Positions 1 to 8,000 of a DNA stretch of 17,146 nt are shown piece after piece. Every line of letters starts with the position of its first letter. The first letter of the stretch is position 1. The DNA comes from JBKHBQ01 sp046542305 (lineage in GTDB: Bacteria > Bacteroidota > Bacteroidia > Bacteroidales > 4484-276), in assembly GCA_046542305.1 (NCBI GenBank), contig JBKHBQ010000058.1, forward strand, positions 1 to 17,146, written 5' to 3'. The notes beneath the pieces are model-generated. The model saw only the letters and a program-made list of their open reading frames with translations, did no database searches and had not been told where the DNA came from. The position numbers were made by a program, and so were the translations under genes.

Positions 1-760
1 CAAAAGCCTGCTCGGGGGCCAGGTAAAATTCGGTACCTTTGGTCAGGGTGGTATAGTTGAGTTCCTTGGCATTGGATTTATCAAAGGATTTTGCCGAGCC
101 GTAATCGCCGATCACCACCCTGGTTTGTTCCGCATCAAGAAAAAACACATTCTGCGGCTTCAGGTCGCAATGGTAGATACGCTGGCTGTGCAGCCTTTCT
201 ATGCCGCGAAAGATTCCGGAAACCACCACATCTTCAATGAATCCGGGTGTAAATTTTTTTCTGAAATGTTCAACGGAAACCAGGTCGCCACCCCGGGCAA
301 ACTCACTAACTTCAAAGCAGTAACGGTTCAGGTATTTGTTGGGGCCGGTGCCGAAGTCGTACAGGTTGAGGATCTCTCCGCCCGATATTTCACGAATTCG
401 CTGCAGCGTGTCGGCACTGGGTTCGAGTGAGCTGTCGGTGAACTCGTAGTAAAGTTTCAGGGCAAATGTATTTCCCTCGCTGTTGCGAATCCGGTAAATG
501 GCCGCTTCAGCGGATTTTCCGGCACCTGAAATCACATCACAGACTTCATAGCCAATGCTATTGAGCTCGATACGGTCTCCCGCGCTGAAAGACAGCGAAC
601 TTACGGACTTTTTACCCCTTAGCTCCCGGATACCGGCAACCACGGAAATGCCGGCAGGATCAGCATAAGCCTGTGTGGGACCTGGAGCAACGGCATTCTC
701 CTGCCCCGCATGTGCGGGATAAGGCCGCGTTTTGAATGCATCATCGAAGTTTGCTTCCAT
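1..760 (-). CDS. Hanks-type serine/threonine protein kinase (3' end beyond the window)
   Basis: Reading the minus strand from ATG at 760 gives 253 codons open to the left edge. The protein has an N-terminal tail of about 70 residues without a clear domain, then a kinase fold. A glycine-rich stretch lies near residues 77-90, the ATP-binding lysine is K102 in FALKLY, and the catalytic loop is HCDLKPQN at 197-204 with D199 and N204. The metal-binding motif is DYG (219-221) in place of DFG, and the segment ends with APEQ at 248-251. It should phosphorylate Ser/Thr of unknown cytoplasmic partners. The arginine of HRD is a cysteine, so this is a non-RD kinase. The ATG is the only methionine in the visible part and an in-frame stop lies 25 bases before it. 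The C-terminal lobe is outside the window, so membrane segments or sensor domains cannot be judged. Kinase identity is secure; the role is unknown. Confidence 0.88.
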   Translation of the reverse strand, partial: MEANFDDAFKTRPYPAHAGQENAVAPGPTQAYADPAGISVVAGIRELRGKKSVSSLSFSAGDRIELNSIGYEVCDVISGAGKSAEAAIYRIRNSEGNTFALKLYYEFTDSSLEPSADTLQRIREISGGEILNLYDFGTGPNKYLNRYCFEVSEFARGGDLVSVEHFRKKFTPGFIEDVVVSGIFRGIERLHSQRIYHCDLKPQNVFFLDAEQTRVVIGDYGSAKSFDKSNAKELNYTTLTKGTEFYLAPEQAF

Positions 761-829
761 TCCCCTTCGCTGTTTTTTCAACGGTTATTCAGGTTCGGTA
801 CCCGCCACCATGATTGGCATATGATGGCT

Positions 830-837
830 CAAATGTA
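830..837 (-). promoter_or_regulatory. Possible -7 box for the kinase gene
   Basis: The minus strand reads TACATTTG, a match to the Bacteroidota -7 consensus TAnnTTTG, about 70 bases before the kinase ATG. No good -33 TTTG is visible at the expected distance, only a T-rich run that belongs to the neighbouring terminator. Motif match only. Confidence 0.4.
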
Positions 838-856
838 AGGATTTTTATACGTCAGG

Positions 857-890
857 AAAAAAATACCCCGGGTATTTCTATCCGGGGTAT
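857..890 (-). terminator. Rho-independent terminator after the secreted propeller gene
   Basis: ATACCCCGG (863-871) pairs perfectly with CCGGGGTAT (882-890), leaving a 10-base loop that a G-T pair can shorten to 8. On the minus strand this 9-bp GC-rich stem is followed directly by a run of seven T (857-863 as A on the plus strand). It lies 27 bases past the stop of the 917-3817 gene, in the right orientation to end its transcript before the kinase gene. Confidence 0.85.
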
Positions 891-916
891 CTGTAAAAAA
901 AACGTATTCAGCAGAT

Positions 917-3817
917 TTACTGCCTGATGAGTTTCATGGTCTTGCTATATTTTCCGTCGGAAATCACCAGGAAGTACATGCCGTGATTGACATCGGCACC
1001 CGAGGCATTTTTTCCGTCCCAGGGTATGTTAACCGGCACCTCTCCAATGGCATAGTTTCCGAAATCGCGCACCAGGCTTCCTCCTGCGCTGATGATCCTG
1101 ATATTCACATCGTGGAGGCGCGAAGATTCGATGGTGATGTTCATGGTGCCCACAAATGGATTGGGTGAGCAATCCATGGCAATACCAGTTGCGGGAGCAT
1201 GCTGAGGAATGAATGTGGAGGCATCGATGCCGCCGGAGTAGCAGGTAATCAGCCCTTCGCGGCCGCCGGCTACCATTTCCATGGAATGATCGCCGTTGAT
1301 ATCCGGAATGGCAACGATGGCATCCACAGCCTCTCCATACGGCAGCGATTTCAGTTCATCGCCGTTTACGCCGTCAAGGAAATATACCTTGTTGTTCTGA
1401 TAAAGGGTGCCCACGATCACGTCGTTAATGCCGTCGCCGCTGATGTCGCTGATCCTGTCGACGTTCCAGGCTTTATCGGATAATGAGTTCAGCCAGATGT
1501 TCGATCCGTCGTAGCCGCTAACCACGATGCAGTTGCTGCTGCTCGAAGCGAAGAGGATATCGTCATAGTTGTCTCCGTCTACATCGTCGAGTCTTTCCAT
1601 GCGCAGGATCAGGGGCATGCCGCCGATGGCACTGCCAAACAGTTCGTCGCCGTTGGAGGCGTCGAAGCCGAAATAATAGCCGTTGAAGTCGCCGGCAGCA
1701 ACATCCTTCATGCCGTCGCCGTTGATGTCGTCAATCTGAATCAATCCCCAGACAGACGTACCCGGAGTGGTTTTGGTCCAGATCATGCTTCCATTGGAGC
1801 CATCGATACCAATCACCTTACCCTGGGTTTCGCTTTCGTTGGAACCACCTGCAACAGCATCCGGAATTCCATCTCCCGTTACATCTTCGATGGCGATCAC
1901 CGAAAATCCCGGTCCGCCGATATAGTAATCCCAGATCAGATCGCCGTTGGTGCCGTCGAGCAGGAAGGCACGTTTGGGGCCAACATCATTGGCATCGTCA
2001 CCGGCTACAGCCAGTACATCGGGAATATCATCACCATTAAAATCCATTTCAGCATCAACCTGGTATACCCAGCCACCTTCGCCCCACATGTCGGTATTGA
2101 AGGTCCACAGGAAGGCACCGGTTTTTCCGGAAAGCACCGTCACCGAGCGATCGCCCCCTGCCGTTCCGAAAACCACCTCACTGTAGCCGTCGTTGTCGAT
2201 ATCGGGAAGGATATCCATGCAGTTTTGCTGGAAGACATTACCGGCATAGATTTCGTATTCCCAGAGTAAATCCGCGGTGCCATCGGAATTTCCGTTGAAG
2301 CACCTGATGAAATTATCTTCCGAACCGACCACCACATCACTTATCCCATCATCATTGATATCCTGAATAGGCACGATGGACTTGGGGGTATTGTCCCATC
2401 CGGCATCGATGGTATACTGCCAGAACACTTGTCCGATCGGATAGATCTGATCCACACCCGTACCGGAAAGGAGTACATCCACCGTGGGGCTGGCCGGATC
2501 ATCGCTATCAACCTGCAAAAGCACATCGTATGCAGTGGCTTCCTGCGGGTTGAACCAGATGCCCACTTCGATGGTTTCCAGCGGAGCTACGATAAAAGGA
2601 AGCGTCTGACCGGCATCCACAAAGAAAGCCGGATCGTCGATGGTGATGTCGCTTACCGTAAGCAGTTCATCCCCGATATTCTGTACCTGAAGGAACCACC
2701 TGGTCATGGCATTCAACCGCACGTCACCATAATCATGGCTTGTGGATACCAGATGGATGGCCGGGCCGGCAATCACAGCTTCGCCCATAAGTTCCACATC
2801 CACCTCAGGGTTTACCGGATCGTTGGATAGCACCTGAATGGTTGTGTTAAGCGAACCTACTTCAGTTGGTCTGAAAACAAGCTCGATGTCTTGGTTTTCG
2901 CCCGGAGCGACTGTAAGCGGAAAAGCTTCCCAGCAAAATACCGGCACCGAGTTCATTATTTGCAGCCCCTCAATTTCCAGTTCTGCCGTACCTGTGTTCA
3001 TCACGTTCATAGCCCAAACAGCCGAATCGCCAATGGCCACATTACCAAAATCCCAACTCGTAACGGGAATTTCAATCTCAGGTGTGCCTGCTCCGCCAAG
3101 GTCAACTTTGTAGATGGTGCTGGGGGCACCGAGCGGCCCGTCGACATACCAAAGATACTGGCCGTCGTAGGTAATCCCGGCAGGTTTCAAATTTTCGCAC
3201 GGATGCGATTCGAGGAGGCTTCCGTTGATGGTATCCACTTTATAGATCATGTTATCATTGTAATCTGCAATCCACAGAAACTCATCCTGCAGGCATATAT
3301 CCCAGGGCTGTGTGCCGGGAGTGGCGAAATCCTTTAATACCGTTCCCTGATTGTCGGTCTTGTAAATCCAGCCGTCAGGATCGTAATAGGCTGCCAGCCA
3401 GAAATTGCCATCGTCATATTCGATCCCGCCCATATAGGTGGCCGGACATTCGAACTGCGAGTTCACATTCCCGGACAAATCAAATTGATACGCTATTCCC
3501 GGGTCGAAAGCCGCCGGATGGTCGGTGGACCACAGGTACTCACCATCCCAGGTGAGGCCGAAGGCATCTTCCATGGGTCCGTTGCAAACGAATTCGTAGT
3601 TTCCGGTTTCGGGGTCCAACCGGTGAATCTGATCACCATTGGGCGAATACTGCCCAAAGAAAATGTACTGCCCGTCCCAGGCAAGCCCGGAGGCTTTTCC
3701 CGGAACCTCGAAGGTTTCAAGGATGGTCCATTGCCCGCCCTTCTCAGTCTGCTGCGCCTGAACCAGGAAAACGGCTCCAACGCACCAAAACAAACACATG
3801 AGTAAATACTTCTTCAT
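917..3817 (-). CDS. Secreted FG-GAP/VCBS propeller protein with ASH domains and T9SS sorting domain
   Basis: This 966-aa protein opens with a Sec signal peptide (hydrophobic residues 5-19, likely cut after VQA at 19-21). Residues about 30-240 hold five propeller-like repeats around the phrase GLxWDGxYLW. Two Ig-like ASPM-SPD-2-hydin (choice-of-anchor-D) domains follow at about 247-346 and 352-455, each ending in a phrase like SNDPVNP or SDDPASP. From about 480 to 870 there are eight repeats with the calcium-loop pattern DxNxDGxxD, typical of FG-GAP/VCBS propellers. The last 80 or so residues carry the SPNPF start, a FlgD-like WDGKN segment and the GMYFLVI..KLIRQ end of a type IX secretion sorting domain. 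It is probably exported across the outer membrane and attached to the surface or released. No catalytic residues were recognised; adhesion or ligand binding is a guess. An AAGGA site 5 bases before the ATG supports the start. Confidence 0.9.
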   Translation of the reverse strand: MKKYLLMCLFWCVGAVFLVQAQQTEKGGQWTILETFEVPGKASGLAWDGQYIFFGQYSPNGDQIHRLDPETGNYEFVCNGPMEDAFGLTWDGEYLWSTDHPAAFDPGIAYQFDLSGNVNSQFECPATYMGGIEYDDGNFWLAAYYDPDGWIYKTDNQGTVLKDFATPGTQPWDICLQDEFLWIADYNDNMIYKVDTINGSLLESHPCENLKPAGITYDGQYLWYVDGPLGAPSTIYKVDLGGAGTPEIEIPVTSWDFGNVAIGDSAVWAMNVMNTGTAELEIEGLQIMNSVPVFCWEAFPLTVAPGENQDIELVFRPTEVGSLNTTIQVLSNDPVNPEVDVELMGEAVIAGPAIHLVSTSHDYGDVRLNAMTRWFLQVQNIGDELLTVSDITIDDPAFFVDAGQTLPFIVAPLETIEVGIWFNPQEATAYDVLLQVDSDDPASPTVDVLLSGTGVDQIYPIGQVFWQYTIDAGWDNTPKSIVPIQDINDDGISDVVVGSEDNFIRCFNGNSDGTADLLWEYEIYAGNVFQQNCMDILPDIDNDGYSEVVFGTAGGDRSVTVLSGKTGAFLWTFNTDMWGEGGWVYQVDAEMDFNGDDIPDVLAVAGDDANDVGPKRAFLLDGTNGDLIWDYYIGGPGFSVIAIEDVTGDGIPDAVAGGSNESETQGKVIGIDGSNGSMIWTKTTPGTSVWGLIQIDDINGDGMKDVAAGDFNGYYFGFDASNGDELFGSAIGGMPLILRMERLDDVDGDNYDDILFASSSSNCIVVSGYDGSNIWLNSLSDKAWNVDRISDISGDGINDVIVGTLYQNNKVYFLDGVNGDELKSLPYGEAVDAIVAIPDINGDHSMEMVAGGREGLITCYSGGIDASTFIPQHAPATGIAMDCSPNPFVGTMNITIESSRLHDVNIRIISAGGSLVRDFGNYAIGEVPVNIPWDGKNASGADVNHGMYFLVISDGKYSKTMKLIRQ

Positions 3818-3860
3818 AAAAATCCTTTCTTTTTGGTTAATGTATGTTCAATTGATTTTG

Positions 3861-3878
3861 TGTATAGGCAACTATACA
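3861..3878 (-). repeat. Short inverted repeat in the 5' leader of the secreted propeller gene
   Basis: TGTATAG and CTATACA form a perfect 7-bp inverted repeat with a 4-base spacer (GCAA). It sits between the proposed -7 box and the start codon, so it would be transcribed in the leader. It could be an operator or an mRNA stem. The symmetry is seen directly; the function is unknown. Confidence 0.45.
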
Positions 3879-3887
3879 TGCAAACCG

Positions 3888-3918
3888 CAAAGATAACCAC
3901 CCTGCGTAATATTTACAA
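3888..3918 (-). promoter_or_regulatory. Bacteroidota-type promoter for the secreted propeller gene
   Basis: The minus strand has TATCTTTG (3888-3895), matching TAnnTTTG, with TTG of a -33 element at 3916-3918 and a 20-base spacer between them. This is the best two-part promoter in the window. The resulting leader would be about 65 bases and include the inverted repeat at 3861-3878. Confidence 0.55.
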
Positions 3919-3945
3919 GGCAGTAATGTTAAGGATTTTTTAATG

Positions 3946-3966
3946 AAAAGGGGTTACAGGTTCCCC
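3946..3966 (-). terminator. Weak terminator-like hairpin after the TPR lipoprotein gene
   Basis: GGGG and CCCC arms (3950-3953 and 3963-3966) enclose a 9-base loop, followed on the minus strand by only four T. It lies 11 bases past the stop of the 3978-4871 gene. The stem is short, so this is a weak candidate. Confidence 0.3.
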
Positions 3967-3977
3967 GGCCGGATAAG

Positions 3978-4871
3978 TTAGTTTCCGGATTTCCGGCGGT
4001 AGTAATCTGATTTTTCCTTGTCGTCGAAACGGAGGTAAATATTGCTCAGAAAGGTGGCATTTCTGGGCGATGGATTAATTTCGTAAAGCTTTTGAAAATA
4101 TTCCAGGGCGATTTTGAAATCCGCGGTCACCTCATCTAGGGCCTTCAGCAATCGTGCGTACTGCTTGCGGGTTCTGTTCTTTTCGTAGGCTTCCATTTCT
4201 GCCTGGTAGCGGTTTTCGGCGTTCCAGAAATACTTTTCCCCTAAAAATTCGAGCGCAGCCACATATTCAGGATCTTTCTTCAGCAAATTTTTGGCAAGCT
4301 GATCACAATTATCGGATGCAGTAATTTCGCAACTCAGCTTAAACCAGTGTTTCTGCATTGCTGCCTCATTTCGGGTGCTTTGGCTGAGCAATGGCCATAA
4401 TGCAGTGGCTTTTTCCCAGTTTTCGCTTTCCATGTAAGTTTCGAAAAGCCGGTGCTGCACTTCTTCAATATTCGTTCCTTCAGGAAATTTCTCCACATAA
4501 TCCTCCAGGGTTAAAAGTTCTTTGGAGAGGTTGTCGATTCGACGGTAGGCTTTCGCAAGATAGTAATAGGTGTCCTGATTGGCGTGTGGTGTATAGGTGG
4601 CATTTTCGAGATACTCGATGGCTTTGCCGGTTTGCTCGAGTTTCAACGCACTAATTCCTGCACGGGTATAGGCGGGGCAATCAGCCTGGCGGTTGTTGGC
4701 CCTGCAATCAGCTATCACATTGTCGTAAGCCGCCAATGCAGCGCTGTAGTTGCCTTCGTTAAAGGCATTGTCGGCTGAGGCATCCACTTTCTTCACCGAC
4801 TTCCCTGTGCCACAGGAAACTAAAAAAAACACAAGCAAGATACTTCCGGAAATTATCCTAAGGTAGTTCAT
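3978..4871 (-). CDS. TPR-repeat outer-membrane or periplasmic lipoprotein
   Basis: The start at 4871 gives 297 aa beginning with a lipoprotein signal peptide: a hydrophobic stretch at residues 5-18, then lipobox LVSC with the lipid-modified cysteine at C20. The mature part is helical and reads as tetratricopeptide-type repeats: residues about 35-55 (AFNEGNYSAALAAYD), 66-95, then further helical pairs up to the end (KIALEYFQKLYEINPSPRNA near the C-terminus). Such lipoproteins usually scaffold protein complexes in the periplasm. A longer reading frame reaches 4955, but the added residues are basic with no signal logic. The site GGAG 7 bases before 4871 and a -7 box at 4896-4903 both favour the shorter form. 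The gene is divergent from ygfK and shows no link to purine metabolism. The fold class is fairly sure; the partner and role are unknown. Confidence 0.85.
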   Translation of the reverse strand: MNYLRIISGSILLVFFLVSCGTGKSVKKVDASADNAFNEGNYSAALAAYDNVIADCRANNRQADCPAYTRAGISALKLEQTGKAIEYLENATYTPHANQDTYYYLAKAYRRIDNLSKELLTLEDYVEKFPEGTNIEEVQHRLFETYMESENWEKATALWPLLSQSTRNEAAMQKHWFKLSCEITASDNCDQLAKNLLKKDPEYVAALEFLGEKYFWNAENRYQAEMEAYEKNRTRKQYARLLKALDEVTADFKIALEYFQKLYEINPSPRNATFLSNIYLRFDDKEKSDYYRRKSGN

Positions 4872-4878
4872 TCGATTT

Positions 4879-4883
4879 CTCCG
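4879..4883 (-). promoter_or_regulatory. Ribosome binding site that fixes the lipoprotein start
   Basis: The minus strand reads CGGAG, 7 bases before the ATG at 4871. It separates the lipoprotein start from the longer in-frame ATG at 4955. Confidence 0.65.
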
Positions 4884-4895
4884 TTTTTTTTTCGG

Positions 4896-4903
4896 CAAAG
4901 GTA
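4896..4903 (-). promoter_or_regulatory. Possible -7 box for the TPR lipoprotein gene
   Basis: The minus strand reads TACCTTTG, matching TAnnTTTG, about 25 bases before the start at 4871. No clean -33 element was seen. Its place downstream of 4955 argues against translation from that codon. Confidence 0.45.
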
Positions 4904-5044
4904 AGATAATCCTTGCTAAACGAAACCGGTAGAAAGTTTTGAAACACATAATCATTTGGGGTATATGTAATTTGGAATGGCTAAAAATTGCAGCAGTTTA
5001 AAGGTTTTTAATAAGATGCCACGATGAGCCGCTAAAAATAACTG

Positions 5045-5052
5045 TATATTTG
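5045..5052 (+). promoter_or_regulatory. Possible -7 box for the ygfK-led operon
   Basis: TATATTTG matches the Bacteroidota consensus TAnnTTTG and lies 28 bases before the ygfK ATG. A TTG at the -33 distance is not evident, so an activator might be needed; that last point is inference. The stretch 4872-5080 separates it from the divergent lipoprotein gene. Confidence 0.5.
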
Positions 5053-5080
5053 CACTTTTACGACCACAAACAGCAATTAC

Positions 5081-8000
5081 ATGCCTGATAAGTTTTATCC
5101 ACCTGCATTGGAGCAATTGCTTCAAATCATATTGAGCGACCTGAACCATAAAGGAGTCATATTCGATATTCCGGAGAAGATATTTTATAAACCCTGGCAC
5201 TATCATTATCTTTATTCAGAGCGTTACGGCCAAAAATTACACAATCCGCTGGGACTTGCAGCCGGTCCGCATACACAGCTTGCCCAAAATATAGTTAAAG
5301 GCTGGTTATGCGGTGCACGATTTATCGAATTAAAGACGGTGCAGGCCAACGATCACATCCACGTCACCAAACCCTGCATCGACATGCAGGACGAAGGTTA
5401 CAACTGCGAATGGTCGCAGGAGCTGAGCATCGAAGAATCCTTTGATCAGTACCTGAATGCCTGGATTCTGATACATATACTTCATCACCGGCTTTTTTCA
5501 AAAATCAGAAAGGATCTTTCCCCGGGCACCATCTTCAACATGAGCGTTGGCTACAGCCTGAGCGATATCCGCAGTGAAAAAGTGCAGTGGTTCATCGATA
5601 AGATGATGAATTGCCGTGAAATAAAAGATAAGAAGATCAAAGCCATCACTGCTTTATATCCTGAGATTGACAAAATTGATATACCCGATCAGATTTCGAA
5701 CAGCGTCACTCTTTCTACCATGCACGGTTGTCCGCCGAGAGAAGTGGAATATATCGTAAAGTTTTTACTTGTAGAAAAGAAGCTGCATACCTCCGTAAAG
5801 CTCAACCCAACCTTGCTGGGCGCCGGATCGATACGTGCCATATTAAATCCTTCGAGGGGCTACCACGTGGAAGTTCCTGATTCATCTTTCGAAAACGACC
5901 TGAAATACATCGATGCACTCCGCCTTCTGGATGCAATTAAAGGTACGGCAAAGGAAATGGGACTGCAGGTGGGGATGAAAATTTCCAATACCCTGGAATG
6001 CCTCAACCAAAATACCCAACTGCCCGCATCCGAGGAAAAGGTGTACCTGAGCGGCAAAGCCCTGCACCCCATCGCCGTAAATCTGGCGGCCAAATTTCAG
6101 GATCGTTTCGAGGGAATGATGGACATTTCTTTTTCGGGCGGGGCCGATTGTTTTAACATCGTTCAACTGCTCAAGTGCGGATTGAGCCCGATAACCGTTT
6201 GCAGCGACCTGCTCAAGCCCGGCGGGTATGGCAGGCTGCTTCAGTATTTCGAACAGATTTCCCGCTCATTTGCCAGTTTGCAGGCTAAAAATATATATGA
6301 ATTCATCCTCAAAAGCAGTCATGAATACAATGTAAAAACTGCTGCGCTGGAACATTTGAAGGATTATGCCATCCAAACACTCAATCAGCGCGTTTATCAA
6401 AAACAACAGCTTGTTCCTACAAATATCAAAACCGACAGGCCGCTATACCTGTACGATTGTATAGAAGCGCCATGCGTCGGCAAATGTCCTACCCTGCAGG
6501 ACATCCCTGATTACCTGTGGCATGCATCACAAAAGAATTTCGATAAATCCTTCGAAGCCATTTTCAGGAACAATCCGTTCCCGTCGGTAACGGGCATGAT
6601 CTGCGACCATCCGTGTCAGGTGAAATGTACACGGATCAATTACGACGAGTCGATCCTTATCAGGGAGATCAAGCGTTTTGTAGCCGAAAATGCTCCCGTG
6701 CACATTGCCGATGGCAAACGCATCCGCCGGAATGGCAAAAAAGTGGCCGTGATCGGTGCCGGCCCCACAGGATTATCCTGTGCATGGTATCTCAACCTTT
6801 CGGGATTTTATGTGGATATATTCGAATCCACACGTCGCAGCGGCGGGATGGTTGCCAGCCTGGTACCCGATTTCAGAATGACGGAATCGGCGCTGCTGAA
6901 AGATCTGGAGAGGATCAAAAAAACCGGCATCACCATTCACCGTGGTTCACATATCGATAAAAAGAAGTTCGAAGATATTTACAAAAACTTCGATTACGTA
7001 TACATCGCCACCGGAGCCTGGAGGGCGCGCAAGGGCGATTTCTACGAACAAGGCACCCCGGGCATCCTCGATCCGATCGAGTTTCTACAGCGCGTAAAAC
7101 AAAAACAGGAGGTGATGCTCGGCAAGAATGTAGTGGTGATCGGTGGCGGCAATACGGCCATGGATGCAGCCCGCTCGGCTTTCAGGCTGGTTGGCGACGA
7201 AGGATCGGTAAGCCTGATGTATCGCCGCACAATTCAGGAAATGCCTGCCGACCGCGGCGAGATAGAGGCCGTACTGGACGAGGGTATAAACGTACTGGAA
7301 CTGATGAAGCCTTTAAAAGCCCTGACCAAAAACGGCAGGGTGAGCGGCCTGGAATGCATCACTACGCAATTGAAGGGTAAGGATAAATCAGGACGGTTAA
7401 AACCTGTGGATGTTCCCGGAACTGAATTTACGCTGGCTTTCGATACAGTGATTCCTGCTATCGGACAGGAATTGCATATTGATTTTATCGACACCAGAAA
7501 GCTGAAGACAAAAACAGGCTCCCATCAAACCCAGGACCCGAAGATCTTTATCGGCGGCGATGCCCTGCGGGGTGCTTCCACAGCCATCAATGCCATCGGC
7601 GACGGCCGCAAGGCAGCTGCCGAAATCACCGCCCGGGAAGAAAACCTGCTGGAAATCGAACTGCCTCCGAAAAATCATGAAATCGACATCAGGCAGTTAA
7701 GAATAAATAAAATGCGGCGCGAACATGCCGTGGAGGTTCCGGAACTGTCGCCCGAACAGCGGATGAACTTTAAACTGGTGACCTCTACCCTGGATCAGAA
7801 AAAGGCAGTGAAGGAAGCTTCGAGATGCCTGCAGTGCGACGTGCTGTGTGATGTGTGCGTTATGGTGTGTCCCAACCAGGCCATGCTGCATTACGAAACA
7901 GATCCGGTAAAGCTGACAGTGCCGGTAGTGGATTTCTGGGATGATGAATACGAGACCGAATACATCCCCTATACCGCCATCAGGCAGAAATATCAGGTGC

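Noticed and set aside
125..430. 101-aa plus-strand frame at the left end
   Set aside because: It lies opposite the kinase catalytic domain and has no recognisable features.
1200..2400. Regular DNA repeats resembling an array
   Set aside because: The periodicity comes from the protein-level calcium-loop repeats of the propeller; the DNA copies are diverged and there are no spacers.
4872..4955. In-frame extension of the TPR lipoprotein to an upstream ATG at 4955
   Set aside because: The extra 28 residues are basic and precede an intact lipoprotein signal peptide; a GGAG site and a -7 box both lie between 4955 and the real start at 4871.
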